Shown here in pieces: positions 52,371 through 62,326 of a DNA stretch of 64,000 nt. The stretch covers positions 1-64,000 of the forward strand of contig JAFLCL010000005.1 in the NCBI GenBank assembly GCA_017303575.1. The letters are read 5' to 3'. The notes beneath the pieces are model-generated. The model ran no database searches. It was not told where the DNA came from and saw only the letters and a list, made by a program, of their open reading frames with translations. The DNA is from Deltaproteobacteria bacterium. Lineage in GTDB: Bacteria > Myxococcota_A > Polyangia > Polyangiales > Sandaracinaceae. Numbering within the stretch: the stretch's first letter is position 1; each line of letters begins with the position of its first letter. Made by a program: the position numbers and the translations under genes.

Positions 52371-55300
52371 TCAGCTGCAGCCGAGCGACGCGCCGCAGTT
52401 GAGACACTTGTAGCAAGCGCCATTGCGCACCGTGATGTGGCCGCAGCCATCACACATCGGCGCATCGCCCATCATGTTCTCGAGCTGCTGATCGAGCGCG
52501 CTCTTGGCCTTCGTCGTGGCCTCGTCGCGGCCTGCGAACGCCAGCTCCACCTGGGCCGGCGCGACGTAGCCGTCCGGCGGGAGCGACGGCGTCGCCTGAC
52601 CCGGCATGCGCGCCACCGCAGTCACGTCCGTCGGGCTCTGGAGCTCGACCTGATCCTCCTCGGGCGGCACCTGCGCGAAGTCGTAGCGCTTCAGGTACTC
52701 CACTCCGAGCACGCGGAAGATGTAGTCGACGAGCGACGTCGAGAACTTGATGTTCGGGTGACCCTCGACGATGCCGCTCGGCTCGAAGCGCGTGAAGGTG
52801 AACTGCTCGACGTACGCCGAGAGCGGCACACCGTGCTGGAGACCCATCGAGACGGCGATCGCGAAGCAGTTCATGAGACTGCGGAACGCGGCGCCCTCCT
52901 TGTGCATGTCGATGAAGATCTCGCCCAACTGACCATCTTCGTAGTCACCCGTGCGGAGGAAGACCTTGTGTCCGCCGATGCGCGCTTCCTGCGTGAAGCC
53001 GCGGCGACGCTTGGGCAACCGATGACGGACGCTGACCGGCGGCGTGAGGCCGTCGGCGCGCTTGCGCATCGGAGCCTCGACGATGGGGGCCATCTCGGCG
53101 CCAGCCTTGCTCGTCTTCTCGATGACGGCCTCGGCCTTCTTGGCCTCGGTCTTGACCTCTTCTTCATCGGTGCTCGACGTGTTGAGCGGCTGGCTCGCCT
53201 TGCAGCCATCGCGGTAGAGCGCGATCGCCTTGAGGCCGAGCTTCCAGCCCTCGTGGTAGATGTCGGCGACCTCGTCGACGCTCGCCTCGTTGGGCAGATT
53301 GACGGTCTTCGAGATCGCGCCCGAGAGGAACGGCTGTGCGGCCGCCATCATGCGCACGTGAGAGATCGGCGGGAGGAACCGCTTGCCGTGCTTGCCACAG
53401 CGGTTCGCGCAGTCGAACACCGGATAGTGCTCGGCCCTGAGGTGCGGCGCGCCCTCGACGGTCATGCGGCCGATGACGACGTCGTTGAGCTCGTCACACT
53501 GCTTGGCGGTGAGGCCGAAGTGCTTGAGCAGGCTGAATCCGGGCTTGTTGTACTGCTCGGGCTTGAGGCCCAAGCGATCGAAGGCGTGGCTGCCGATCAC
53601 CCACGGCGAGAGCGCCTGCGAGGCGTCGAACACGCCGGGAAGTGCCTTTTCGGCCTTGCCGATCTCGCTCTCCGTCAGGCCCTTCTCGATCAGCATCGAG
53701 CGCGTGAGGTACGGCGCACCGGTGAAGGTGTTCGTGCCGCTCACGTAGGCGACGATGTCGGCCACCTGCGCGGGGTTGTAGCCGAGATGGCTGAGGGCCT
53801 CGGGCACCGACTGATTGACGATCTTGAAGTAGCCGCCGCCCGCCAGCTTCTTGAACTTCACGAGGGCGAAGTCGGGCTCGATGCCCGTCGTGTCGCAGTC
53901 CATCAAGAGGCCGATCGTGCCCGTCGGCGCGAGCACCGTCGCCTGCGCGTTGCGGAAGCCGTACTGCTCACCGAGCTTGACCGCGAGATCCCAGTCCTCG
54001 CGCGCGGCCGAGAGCACGTCGGCCGGAACGCCCGAGTCGCCCTTGCCGACGGTGCCCGGGAATCCGGGGCGATCGATCGAATACGCCGCGTCGCGGTGCT
54101 TCGTCATCACGCGCAGCATCGGCTGGCGGTTGCGCATGTAGCCGGGGAACGGGCCCTTGCTCGCCGCCATCTCCGCCGACACCGCGTACGCGTGGCCGGT
54201 GAGGATCGACGTGAGCGCACCACACCACGCGCGACCGAGGTCCGAGTCGTACGGGATGCCCAGGCGCATGAGCAGCGTCCCGAGGTTCGCGTAGCCCAGG
54301 CCCAGAGGACGGTAGTCGTGGCTGTTCTTCGCGATCTTCTTCGTCGGGTAGCTCGAGAGATCGACGAGCACTTCCTGCGCGAGGAACATCACGCGGATCG
54401 CGTGGCGATAGCCCTCGACGTCGAAGCGACCTTCTTCGTCGAGGAACTTCACGAGGTTGATCGAGCTCAGGTTACAGGCCGTGTCGTCGAGGAACATGTA
54501 CTCGCTGCACGGATTGCTCGCGTTGATCCGCGCGGTGTTCGGGCACGTGTGCCAGGCATTGATCGACGTGTCGTACTGAACGCCCGGATCGGCGCACGCC
54601 CACGCGGCGTCGGCGACCTTCTTCCAGAGATCACGCGCGCGGTACGTGTCGACGACGTGCTCCTTGTTGGTGCGCATCGTCGTCTGCCACTCACCGTCCT
54701 GCTCGACGGCGCGCATGAACTCGTCCGAGATACGCAGGGAGTTGTTCGAGTTCTGGCCGCTGACCGTGTGGTAGGCCTCGCCGTTGAAGTCGCTCGCGTA
54801 GCCCGCGGCGATGAGCGCCCGCGCCTTCTTTTCTTCACGGACCTTCCACTCGATGAAGTCGACGATCTCGGGGTGGTCCATGTCGAGACAGACCATCTTC
54901 GCCGCGCGGCGCGTGGTGCCGCCCGACTTCGTCGCGCCCGCGGCGCGGTCGAGCACCTCGAGGAAGCTCATGAGGCCGGAGCTCGTCCCGCCGCCTGCGA
55001 GCTTCTCCTGCCGTCCGCGGAGGAGGCTGAAGTTCGTGCCCGTTCCCGAGCCGTACTTGAAGAGACGCGCCTCGGTCTTCACGAGGTCGTAGATGCTCAT
55101 CAGGTCGTCGTCGACGGACTGGATGAAGCACGCGGAGCACTGCGGGCGCTCGTAAGCAGACGTCGTCTCGAAGCACTCTTCGACCTTGGCGTCCCACGCC
55201 CAACTGCCACCCTGGCCTTCGATGCCATAGCGGTGCCAGAGGCCGAGGTTGAACCACACGGGCGAGTTGAACGCCGCGCGCTGCGTGATGAGGAGGTAGC

Positions 55301-55706
55301 TGAGCTCCGCCTCGAACGTGTCGGCGTCATCTTTCGACGCGAAGTAGCCGCCCTGTGCGTCCGCTGCCTCGCGGAGCGTGCGCGCCACGCGGTAGACGAG
55401 CTGTCGCGCGCTCGTCTCGCTCTTCTTGGCGTCGCCCTTCACGCCCGCCTTGCGGAAGTACTTCGAGACCGCGATGTCGGTCGCGAGCTGCGACCACGAC
55501 TCCGGGATCTCGGCGCCGCGCATCTCGAACACGATCGAGCCGTCGGGGTTCGTGATGACGCTGTCGCGCAGCTCGTAGGTGATCTCGTCGAGGGGATCGC
55601 TGCCTGCCTGCGAGAAGCGACGCGCGAAGCGAACGCCTCCCGAGGGATCGGCTCCCTTGGTCGGGGTCGAGGCCGCGGGGCTCACATTTCGGAAATCTAC
55701 GGACAC
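52371..55706 (-). CDS. nrdJ: vitamin B12-dependent ribonucleoside-diphosphate reductase (class II)
   Basis: An 1111-residue enzyme starting at GTG 55706 ([13 protein letters not shown]) behind a GGGAGGA ribosome site; no ATG fits better. The catalytic chain has [54 protein letters not shown] with the NPCSE active-site segment, [20 protein letters not shown] and [16 protein letters not shown] Lys/Glu-rich linker leads to the C-terminal domain ([20 protein letters not shown]), ending in zinc-type pairs CDGCGH and [13 protein letters not shown], where redox-active cysteines sit. It makes deoxyribonucleotides with adenosylcobalamin and without oxygen dependence. No separate class I reductase is in the window. 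Confidence 0.96.
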   Translation of the reverse strand: MSVDFRNVSPAASTPTKGADPSGGVRFARRFSQAGSDPLDEITYELRDSVITNPDGSIVFEMRGAEIPESWSQLATDIAVSKYFRKAGVKGDAKKSETSARQLVYRVARTLREAADAQGGYFASKDDADTFEAELSYLLITQRAAFNSPVWFNLGLWHRYGIEGQGGSWAWDAKVEECFETTSAYERPQCSACFIQSVDDDLMSIYDLVKTEARLFKYGSGTGTNFSLLRGRQEKLAGGGTSSGLMSFLEVLDRAAGATKSGGTTRRAAKMVCLDMDHPEIVDFIEWKVREEKKARALIAAGYASDFNGEAYHTVSGQNSNNSLRISDEFMRAVEQDGEWQTTMRTNKEHVVDTYRARDLWKKVADAAWACADPGVQYDTSINAWHTCPNTARINASNPCSEYMFLDDTACNLSSINLVKFLDEEGRFDVEGYRHAIRVMFLAQEVLVDLSSYPTKKIAKNSHDYRPLGLGYANLGTLLMRLGIPYDSDLGRAWCGALTSILTGHAYAVSAEMAASKGPFPGYMRNRQPMLRVMTKHRDAAYSIDRPGFPGTVGKGDSGVPADVLSAAREDWDLAVKLGEQYGFRNAQATVLAPTGTIGLLMDCDTTGIEPDFALVKFKKLAGGGYFKIVNQSVPEALSHLGYNPAQVADIVAYVSGTNTFTGAPYLTRSMLIEKGLTESEIGKAEKALPGVFDASQALSPWVIGSHAFDRLGLKPEQYNKPGFSLLKHFGLTAKQCDELNDVVIGRMTVEGAPHLRAEHYPVFDCANRCGKHGKRFLPPISHVRMMAAAQPFLSGAISKTVNLPNEASVDEVADIYHEGWKLGLKAIALYRDGCKASQPLNTSSTDEEEVKTEAKKAEAVIEKTSKAGAEMAPIVEAPMRKRADGLTPPVSVRHRLPKRRRGFTQEARIGGHKVFLRTGDYEDGQLGEIFIDMHKEGAAFRSLMNCFAIAVSMGLQHGVPLSAYVEQFTFTRFEPSGIVEGHPNIKFSTSLVDYIFRVLGVEYLKRYDFAQVPPEEDQVELQSPTDVTAVARMPGQATPSLPPDGYVAPAQVELAFAGRDEATTKAKSALDQQLENMMGDAPMCDGCGHITVRNGACYKCLNCGASLGCS

Positions 55707-56790
55707 AGCGATCCTCCCGGAACGACGTCGGCGACCCGCTCGATCCTGCCCGAGCGAACGAAGCACCGACCATGGATCCTACGACTCACCGGCGCCCCTC
55801 CGCTCGGCATGAGCGGAGACGATGAGAGCACTCACTCGAAGCCAAGACGCGATGCGAACGACGACAGACCACTCGAAGACCAGAACGCCTCACCAACACC
55901 ACGGACGAAGAGACTCCAGCGCCTCCCACGGAACGTCCGCAGGCTCGCCCCCGGCCCACGCCAGCCCCCGCCTGGGGCTGCGCGCCGGGTGCCCACGCGG
56001 ACGACGGAACGCCGACGTGGACCCAACAAAGTCACGACCGAATCCCCCTCCCCACGCCTCCGTACGAGGAGGTCGGACAACCTTGCCCCGCCAACAACAC
56101 CGAGAACAAAAGCCATTCTCCGCGCCTGCAAGACCCCGCCGGTCGTCGACTCCCATCGAGGGAGGTGGGCGAGCGGATCGAGGCCCCACGGGCGGGGAGA
56201 AGGCCGGTGGTAAAGAAACGGCGCGACGGAATCAAGGTGCCAGGTTGGCGCAGTCGGAAGGGGTTCGCAGGCCCACGGAAAGTCTCTGTCTTTTCGATCC
56301 CCTGACGGCGCGGGGCAGCCGCACCTACATCGGCGTGCGGGCGAGGCCCCGGAGCAGGTCATGGCCACACAGGTCACGTCATGAACACTACGATGGGTGG
56401 GGCCAGGGCTCCAAAAAACGCGCAACCCATGGGGTCTGGTCATACTCCGACTGGCCAGGGTGGCTCGGTGCGAGCGACCCTCCGCGCCGACGGATCCGTC
56501 ACGCGATGAAGCCTCCGATTCGATCCTCAACCACCTCATTTCACTGAGCTTTCGCCGAGCGTGGTCGCCCGACCGCGCGAGCGGCCGTGCCGAGCCGTGG
56601 GAGCGCCCGACGTTTGACCTCGTTTGAGGTGCCGTCCGGCGACTCCGCGGGCAGGCTGGACCCATTGCGAGGACGCGTCCGATCGGGGTAGAAGGCTGCC
56701 GCTTCGGAGCGTGGGACGTCCTCGACCCGCGCGCGCCGATGCTCATGAGCACCGACCGCGCACGCGGCCACCAACGTCAGGAGAGACAGA
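55707..56790. other. 1.08-kb region without a convincing gene, between nrdJ and the AIM24 cluster
   Basis: Open frames here lack third-position bias and recognisable motifs. Visible structures: a 7-bp hairpin CAGCCCC/GGGGCTG (55962-55968 with 55974-55980), an imperfect pairing GGGGTTCG/CGATCCCC around 56260-56302, and two copies of GGCCAGGG about 50 bases apart (56401 and 56453). The last 60 bases carry the leader and AGGAGAGAC ribosome site of the first AIM24 gene. The region may hold a long leader of nrdJ or a structured RNA; I could not match a B12 riboswitch, tRNA, tmRNA, RNase P or SRP RNA consensus by eye. Confidence 0.5.
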
Positions 56791-57558
56791 ATGCAACAGC
56801 AGATGGGACAGCAGATGCCCTATGCGCAGACGGCCGGAGCGGTCGGTGGCGCAGCCGGCATCCCGCACGAGATCACGCACGGCCCCTCGTTCGCGATGCT
56901 CCGGGTCGACCTCGCCCCCGGTCAGACGCTGGTGACCGAGGCGGGCTCCATGGTGGCCCGCAGCTCGCACCTCACGATGGACGTGAAGATGAACTCCGGG
57001 AAGAAGACCGGGTTCTTCTCGATGCTGTTCAACATCTTCATCGCGTTCGTCCGCAAGTTCATTGGCGGCGAGACCTTCTTCGTGAATCACTTCCACGGCC
57101 AGCAGCCCGGCAGCGTGTGGATCGCCCCGGGCCTCGCGGGCGAGGTGACCTACCGCCGCATGAACCCTGGCGAGAAGCTGATCCTCTCGAGCGGCGCGTA
57201 CCTCGCCTCGGTCGGCGACATCGACGTGAAGATGAAGTTCGGTGGCTTCAAGTCGATGCTCGCGAAGGAAGGCGCCTTCATGCTCGAGATCTCGGGCAAT
57301 GGCGACCTCTGGTTCAACAGCTACGGCGGCACGACGGCGGTCGACATCAACGGCCCGTTCATGATCGACAATGGCCACCTCGTTGGCTACGAGGGCAACC
57401 TCACGATGAACATCCGCAGCGCGGGCGGTGGTGCGCTCGGCTTCCTCGCCGGTGGCGAAGGCCTCGTGTGCGAGTTCAACGGACAGGGACGCGTCTACCT
57501 ACAGTCCCGCAACCTCAACTCGCTGGTCAGCTGGCTGACCCCGCAGCTGCCCGCCTGA
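56791..57558 (+). CDS. AIM24/TIGR00266 family protein 1
   Basis: A 255-residue beta-rich protein. A Gln/Met/Gly-rich N-terminal tail (QQQMGQQMPYAQ) precedes the family domain: FAMLRVDLAPGQTLVTEAGS, MVARSSHLTMDVKM, FFVNHFHGQQPGSVWIAPGL, LILSSGAYLASVGDIDVKMK, FMLEISGNGDLWFNSYGG and EGLVCEFNGQGRVYLQSR. The family forms double-barrel trimers; the yeast relative is mitochondrial, and the bacterial role is unknown. It has the hydrophobic helix GFFSMLFNIFIAFVRKFIGG near residue 75. It is first of four tandem paralogues and has an AGGAGAGAC ribosome site. Confidence 0.9.
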   Translation: MQQQMGQQMPYAQTAGAVGGAAGIPHEITHGPSFAMLRVDLAPGQTLVTEAGSMVARSSHLTMDVKMNSGKKTGFFSMLFNIFIAFVRKFIGGETFFVNHFHGQQPGSVWIAPGLAGEVTYRRMNPGEKLILSSGAYLASVGDIDVKMKFGGFKSMLAKEGAFMLEISGNGDLWFNSYGGTTAVDINGPFMIDNGHLVGYEGNLTMNIRSAGGGALGFLAGGEGLVCEFNGQGRVYLQSRNLNSLVSWLTPQLPA

Positions 57559-57585
57559 GCGCGCGCTCGAATCGGAGAGACGAAC

Positions 57586-58284
57586 ATGCAAATCGACATC
57601 GGATATCGTCCCGCGCACTCGATGGCTCGCGTCCAGCTGCAGCACGGTGAGGCCATCCTCGCCGAGAGCGGCGCCATGGTCGGCATGAGCACGAACGTGC
57701 AGATGCAGACTGGCATGCAGAACAAGGGCGGCGGCCTGCTCGGCGGCCTGCTCGGCGGCCTCAAGCGCGCCCTCGCCGGCGAGAGCTGGTTCCGCAACAC
57801 CTTCACCGCACAGAACGGCCCCGGCGAGGTGCTCCTCGCGCACGCGGTGTGCGGCGACATGCAGGTCCTCGATCTCACGCCGCAGGGCTATTATCTGACG
57901 AGCGGCAGCTTCATCGCGTCGAGCCCCACGGTCGACATCAACACGAAGCTCGGCGGGATGAAGAGCTTCTTCTCCGGCGAGGGCATGTTCGTGATGCACG
58001 CGACCTCGCAGCAGCCGGGGCAGCTCATCATCGGAGCGTTCGGCGGCGTCCAGCAGCTCAACTGCGACGGCAACCTCGTGATCGACACGGGTCACCTCGT
58101 CGCGTGGGACGCGACGCTCACCTACAAGGTCGGCAAGTCGGGCGGCGGCTGGATCGCCTCGTTCCTCTCGGGTGAGGGCCTGGTCTGTCACTTCCAGGGA
58201 CAGGGCCGCATCTGGATCCAGACCCGCAATCCCGTGGAGTACGGCCGCACGGTCGGCGCGCTCCTCCCCCCCCGCCAGGGCTGA
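57586..58284 (+). CDS. AIM24/TIGR00266 family protein 2
   Basis: A 232-residue paralogue, MQIDIGYRPAHSMARVQLQH, with EAILAESGAMVGMSTNVQMQ, a Gly-rich loop (GGGLLGGLLGGLKRALAGE), FRNTFTAQNGPGEVLLAHAV, YLTSGSFIASSPTVDINTKL, GMFVMHATSQQPGQLIIGAF and GEGLVCHFQGQGRIWIQTRN. The domain is complete and has no signal peptide. It follows copy 1 by 27 bases with a GGAGAGACGAAC ribosome region. Confidence 0.9.
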   Translation: MQIDIGYRPAHSMARVQLQHGEAILAESGAMVGMSTNVQMQTGMQNKGGGLLGGLLGGLKRALAGESWFRNTFTAQNGPGEVLLAHAVCGDMQVLDLTPQGYYLTSGSFIASSPTVDINTKLGGMKSFFSGEGMFVMHATSQQPGQLIIGAFGGVQQLNCDGNLVIDTGHLVAWDATLTYKVGKSGGGWIASFLSGEGLVCHFQGQGRIWIQTRNPVEYGRTVGALLPPRQG

Positions 58285-58313
58285 TTCCCTCGAGAAACCA
58301 AGGAGACACGAAC

Positions 58314-58997
58314 ATGCAATTCCAGCTTCTCGAGAAGCCCGACTTCACGATGGTCCAGATCGGGTTCGATGGTCCGGGCGAGCAGATGATCTGCGAGTCC
58401 GGCGCGATGGTCGCGCGCGACAGCGGCATGGAGATGAAGACCTCCCTCCAGGGCGGCTTCCTCGCGGCGATGAAGCGCAAGGCGCTCGGCGGCGAGAGCC
58501 TCTTCCAGAACACGTTCACGGCGACGCAGCCCGGTCAGCGTCTCTACTTCGCTCCCGGTCCCGAGGGCGACGTCGAGGTCGTGAACATGGACGGCTACAC
58601 GCCGATCTTCCTCAACTCGGGCGCGTACCTGGGCGCACCGCCGAGCGTGACGCTCGACACGAAGTGGGGCGGCACGAAGGGCTTCTTCTCCGGCGCGGGC
58701 ATGTTCCTGCTCAAGTGCACCGGAACGGGCCCCCTCTTCTTCTGCACGTACGGCGGCATCCACGCGGTGGACGTCGGCCCCGGCGGCTACATCTGCGACA
58801 CGGGGCACGTCGTCGCGTTCACGGGCGGCCTCAACTACAACGTGACGAAGCTCGGCGGCCTCGGCGGCCTCTTCTTCTCGGGTGAAGGCCTCGTCTGCAA
58901 CTTCCAGGGTCAGGGACGGCTCTGGATCTCGACGCGCAACGCGCGCTCGCTCGTGTCGTTCGTCAATCCGTACCGTCGGATCCAGCCGCGCGGATGA
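58314..58997 (+). CDS. AIM24/TIGR00266 family protein 3
   Basis: A 227-residue paralogue, MQFQLLEKPDFTMVQIGFDG, with QMICESGAMVARDSGMEMKT, GGESLFQNTFTATQPGQRLY, GYTPIFLNSGAYLGAPPSVT, GTGPLFFCTYGGIHAVDVGP and GEGLVCNFQGQGRLWISTRN. It is much closer to copy 4 than to copies 1 and 2. It starts 29 bases after copy 2, with an AAGGAGACACGAAC ribosome region. Confidence 0.9.
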   Translation: MQFQLLEKPDFTMVQIGFDGPGEQMICESGAMVARDSGMEMKTSLQGGFLAAMKRKALGGESLFQNTFTATQPGQRLYFAPGPEGDVEVVNMDGYTPIFLNSGAYLGAPPSVTLDTKWGGTKGFFSGAGMFLLKCTGTGPLFFCTYGGIHAVDVGPGGYICDTGHVVAFTGGLNYNVTKLGGLGGLFFSGEGLVCNFQGQGRLWISTRNARSLVSFVNPYRRIQPRG

Positions 58998-59085
58998 ACG
59001 CGAGCGAGTGACATCGAGAGCGCCCTCGGCGTCGAGAGACGTCGAGGGCGTGTTCGTTTTTCGAGACGCGATCGCAAGGAGAGCC

Positions 59086-59775
59086 ATGCAGCATCAGATC
59101 CTCGAGAAGCCCGACTTCTCCATGGTGCAGGTTCAGTTCGATGCACCGGGTGAGCAGATGATCTGCGAGTCGCAGGCGATGGTCGCGCGCGACAGCGCGA
59201 TCCAGATGAAGACGTCGATGCAGGGCGGGATGATGTCGGCGCTCAAGCGCGCGGCGCTGGGCGGCGAGAGCCTCTTCCAGAACACCTTCACCGCGACGGC
59301 GCCGGGCCAGCGCCTCTACATCGCGCCCGCGCCCGAGGGTGATCTCGAGTGCGTGAACATGGATGGCTACACGCCGATCATGCTGTCGAGCGGCGCTTAT
59401 CTCGGGGCGCCGCCGAGCGTGACGCTCGACACGAAGTGGGGCGGCGCCAAGGGCTTCTTCTCCGGCGCGGGCATGTTCCTCCTGAAGGCCACTGGCACCG
59501 GCCCCCTCTTCTTCAGCACGTACGGAGGCATCCACGCCATCGACGTCGGCCCCGGCGGCTACATCTGCGACACGAGCACGATCGTCGCGTTCACGGGCGG
59601 GCTCAACTACAACGTCACCCGCCTCGGTGGGCTCGGCGGCCTCTTCTTCTCGGGCGAAGGGCTCGTGTGCAACTTCCAGGGTCAGGGCCGACTCTGGATC
59701 TCCACGCGCAGCGCGCGGAGCCTCGTGGGCTTCATCCACCCGTACCGACGCGTCCAGCCGCGCAACAACGGCTGA
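59086..59775 (+). CDS. AIM24/TIGR00266 family protein 4
   Basis: A 229-residue paralogue, MQHQILEKPDFSMVQVQFDA, nearly colinear with copy 3 (QMICESQAMVARDSAIQMKT, GGESLFQNTFTATAPGQRLY, YLGAPPSVTLDTKWGGAKGF, GPLFFSTYGGIHAIDVGPGG). I estimate by eye about 80 percent identity, so it is a recent duplication. An AAGGAGAG ribosome site lies just upstream. The last of the four, it precedes the nucleotidase/barrel gene by 14 bases. Confidence 0.9.
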   Translation: MQHQILEKPDFSMVQVQFDAPGEQMICESQAMVARDSAIQMKTSMQGGMMSALKRAALGGESLFQNTFTATAPGQRLYIAPAPEGDLECVNMDGYTPIMLSSGAYLGAPPSVTLDTKWGGAKGFFSGAGMFLLKATGTGPLFFSTYGGIHAIDVGPGGYICDTSTIVAFTGGLNYNVTRLGGLGGLFFSGEGLVCNFQGQGRLWISTRSARSLVGFIHPYRRVQPRNNG

Positions 59776-59789
59776 CGCGCGAGGTCCTC

Positions 59790-62159
59790 GTGCGTTCGTT
59801 CGTCGTCTGGGTCGCGGTGCTGGTCGCGCAGGTGTGGTCGGGGCTCGCGTGGGCATCGCCGCTCGCAGCGCAGCGGGACGTGCTCGCGCGCGTGATCGCG
59901 ACGGCGGACGTGGATGGTCACCTCGGCGTGCCCGTCTGCGACGACAGCGACGATCTCGCGCCGCACCCGCGCGCCCTCTACACGTACGCGCTCGTGCGTC
60001 AGGCCCACGCAGCGGATGCACCGCTCGTCGTCGACGCGGGCGGCCTGCTCGGACAGGGCGGCGTCGTGCGCTTCGCAGCGGAGCACGACACGAACGGGCT
60101 GGCGGAGCTGGTCCTGTCGCTCGGCTACGACGGCCTGGCGTTCGGCGCGAGCGAGCTCGGCACGCCGCGCACACGCATGGTGCCGCTCGCCGAGGCGCTG
60201 GGGAGCCGCGGCGTCCCCTTCATCGCCACGAACCTGCGATGCACGAACACACATGCGCGCGCGCTGTGCGACGCGATCACCGACGCGAGCGATCCCGACA
60301 CGATCGTTCACGCGGGACAGCTGGACGTGGCCGTGCTCGCGATGACGGAGCCCGAAGCACTGCCTCAGCTCGAGCCCGAGCTGAGCGACGGCATCGCGCT
60401 CGACGCGATCGAGACCGCGTTGCCCATGGCGGTGAGGCGCGTTCGATCGCGTGTGGGATTCGTGGTCGTGTTGCTCGATGCGGACGAGGACGACGCGCTC
60501 ACGCTGCTCGAGGCGATCGAGCCGGCCGACCGTCCGGACCTCGTGATCCTCTCCGACCCCCGTGCGCGCATGCTCTTCGCGCGACCGACCGGCGTGACCC
60601 CTGCGATCGTGTCACCGCCGCGCTCGGACGCCGTGGAGATCGTCGTGCGCGAGGATCGCGAGGTCCGCGTGGGCATCCCCCAGATGATCGCGCAGCCGCT
60701 CGCGCAGCAAGGCCTGAGCGTGGGCGAGCCGGTGCTCGCGTTCCTCGAGCGCATCGGACCTTCGTACTGCGACGTCTGGGGACAGCGCCTGCCAGGGGGG
60801 CGCCTCGCGCGATCGATCGACCGAGCGGCGCTCAACGACCTCGTCGCGTCGGTGCTGCGCGAGTCGATCGACGCCGACGTGGCGGTCCTCAACCCGTCCC
60901 TCTTCGACGCGACGTTCGAGCCCGCGCACCCCAGCGAGCTCACGGCGAGCGACCTCTACGTCGCGCTCGAGCACGACGAGCTCCTCTACCACGCGTGGGT
61001 TCCGCGCGAGTGGCTGCTCTCTCTCGCGGACCGTCGCAGCGAGCACGCGCTCGCGACGCCCGGACTCACTGGCGCTGGAGGCGATACACGTGTGCGAGGC
61101 AGGCCGCTCGTGTCGCGCGCGAGCTACCACGTCGTCACCACGCGCTACCTCGCGCGCGGTGGCCGGCACGCACTGCCCGATCTGCCCAGCGGGCACTCGT
61201 GGGTCCCGACCCGCTTGTCGGAGCTCGAGCGGTGGCGATCTCCCGACGACGAGAACCTCGATCTCGATCCGACGCTCAGCGTGCGCGAGGTCGCGCTGCG
61301 GGCGCTCTCGGCTCGCGAGACGCGCGATCCTCGTGACGCACGCGTGCCACCGGACCAGAGCCCCGAGTGGGTGATCCAGGGGTTCGTCGACGGCTCGTTC
61401 TCGGGATCGAGCATCGACAATCCGGGTGGCTATCAGGCCGCGCAGCTGAACCGTGCTTCGACCGTCGCGCTCGGCACCGAGGTCAACCTCCGCGCGGACG
61501 CGACCGCGCCCGGATGGACGTGGGAGAACCTCGGCGTCTTCCGCTACCGAACCCAATGGACGCAGGGCACCCCAGTGATGGGCGTGGCGACACCGGGCAC
61601 GTTCACGGAGGCCGTCGATCAGATCCAGATCCGATCGACGGGCAGCTACCGCGGCTTCCGGACGCCGAACACCCACGAGTGGTTCGTGCCCGACCCCTAC
61701 CTCGAGCTCTTCGTGGAGAGTGAGGTCACCGAGCCGAGCACACGCACCTATCACTGGATGCTGGTGCGTCCGACGCTCGGCGCGCGCTTCCCGCTCACGA
61801 CCGATCTCGAGCTCAAGCTGCAGGCGGGTCTCGAAGGCCAGGTCTTCCAGCCCAACAACGACGCGGAGGTGGGCATCGGCGCGATCCTCACGCTGCGCCC
61901 GTGGGACCTGATCCGCATGGGCGATCGACACGTGCAGCTGCAGGGCCTCGTGGACTTCTTCTACGCGGATCCGGGCGACGTGAACCGATGGCAGCTTCGC
62001 GCGAGCTTCGATGCATCGCTCGATCTCGCAGGCCCCCTCGCGATGACCTTCGGCGTGCGCGCGTATCTCCAGCAAGAGCGCGGGGGGAACGTGGGCTTCG
62101 CGCTGGACGCGACTGCGGGATTCCGGATCGGGACGCTCACTCGCGTGATCGGGCCTTGA
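59790..62159 (+). CDS. 5'-nucleotidase/UshA-like periplasmic domain fused to an outer-membrane beta-barrel
   Basis: About 789 residues from GTG 59790, with signal MRSFVVWVAVLVAQVWSGLA. Residues about 30-280 follow the metallophosphoesterase layout of UshA-type enzymes (VIATADVDGHLGVPVCDD, VDAGGLLGQGG, YDGLAFGASELGTPRT, IATNLRC), but several metal ligands look replaced (for example ADVDGHL where the family usually has NDxHG). Residues about 310-480 match the nucleotidase C-terminal domain (GEPVLAFLERIGPSYCDVWG, ELTASDLYVALEHDELLYHA). Residues about 530-789 are barrel-like, with alternating strands (EWVIQGFVDGSFSGSS, YHWMLVRPTLGARFPLTTDL, NVGFALDATAGFRIGTLTRV). It is probably a surface-anchored nucleotidase relative, possibly inactive. 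Confidence 0.75.
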   Translation: MRSFVVWVAVLVAQVWSGLAWASPLAAQRDVLARVIATADVDGHLGVPVCDDSDDLAPHPRALYTYALVRQAHAADAPLVVDAGGLLGQGGVVRFAAEHDTNGLAELVLSLGYDGLAFGASELGTPRTRMVPLAEALGSRGVPFIATNLRCTNTHARALCDAITDASDPDTIVHAGQLDVAVLAMTEPEALPQLEPELSDGIALDAIETALPMAVRRVRSRVGFVVVLLDADEDDALTLLEAIEPADRPDLVILSDPRARMLFARPTGVTPAIVSPPRSDAVEIVVREDREVRVGIPQMIAQPLAQQGLSVGEPVLAFLERIGPSYCDVWGQRLPGGRLARSIDRAALNDLVASVLRESIDADVAVLNPSLFDATFEPAHPSELTASDLYVALEHDELLYHAWVPREWLLSLADRRSEHALATPGLTGAGGDTRVRGRPLVSRASYHVVTTRYLARGGRHALPDLPSGHSWVPTRLSELERWRSPDDENLDLDPTLSVREVALRALSARETRDPRDARVPPDQSPEWVIQGFVDGSFSGSSIDNPGGYQAAQLNRASTVALGTEVNLRADATAPGWTWENLGVFRYRTQWTQGTPVMGVATPGTFTEAVDQIQIRSTGSYRGFRTPNTHEWFVPDPYLELFVESEVTEPSTRTYHWMLVRPTLGARFPLTTDLELKLQAGLEGQVFQPNNDAEVGIGAILTLRPWDLIRMGDRHVQLQGLVDFFYADPGDVNRWQLRASFDASLDLAGPLAMTFGVRAYLQQERGGNVGFALDATAGFRIGTLTRVIGP

Positions 62160-62272
62160 GCGGCAGCGATCCCGGGTGAACAGGACGCCAGGCGCCGACG
62201 AGCAGAGGCTTCGGCCCTCTGTGTGGTGGGTGTACGGAGTGCTATCCGAGTTCGTTCCTCGGAGGAGGATGC

Positions 62273-62326
62273 ATGACCGTCGAGGGAGCCACCGTCGAGG
62301 GAATCACCGTGGAGCGAACCGCGTGA
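62273..62326 (+). CDS. 17-codon leader ORF overlapping the hybrid kinase start
   Basis: [17 protein letters not shown], with a strong GGAGGAGG ribosome site and ATG at 62273; its TGA overlaps the GTG of the next gene by 3 bases (GTGA). The kinase GTG has no good ribosome site of its own, so re-initiation after this peptide is the likely route to its translation. A GCTATCCG element at 62241 may be part of its promoter. Confidence 0.5.
   Translation: MTVEGATVEGITVERTA

Noticed and set aside
51783-56213. A 1476-codon rightward open frame opposite nrdJ
   Set aside because: It is antisense to an unmistakable ribonucleotide reductase and has no recognisable domain.
56240-56320. tRNA- or SRP-like sequence (GGCGCAGTCGGAAGGGGTTCGCAGG ... 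TTCGATCCCC)
   Set aside because: The apparent T-loop has no pairing stem, no acceptor stem or anticodon arm can be drawn, and the SRP loop consensus is not met.
55707-56400. Cobalamin riboswitch upstream of nrdJ
   Set aside because: I looked for the B12 box (AGCCAGGAGACCTGCC-like) and the conserved CCACTG segment on the nrdJ strand and found no acceptable match.
55832-56752. A 306-codon leftward frame in the nrdJ upstream gap
   Set aside because: Ser/Arg/Pro-rich, no codon-position bias, no ribosome site and no motif.
58314-59775. Assembly duplication artefact in the AIM24 region
   Set aside because: Copies 3 and 4 differ throughout at both DNA and protein level and have different flanks, so they are true paralogues.
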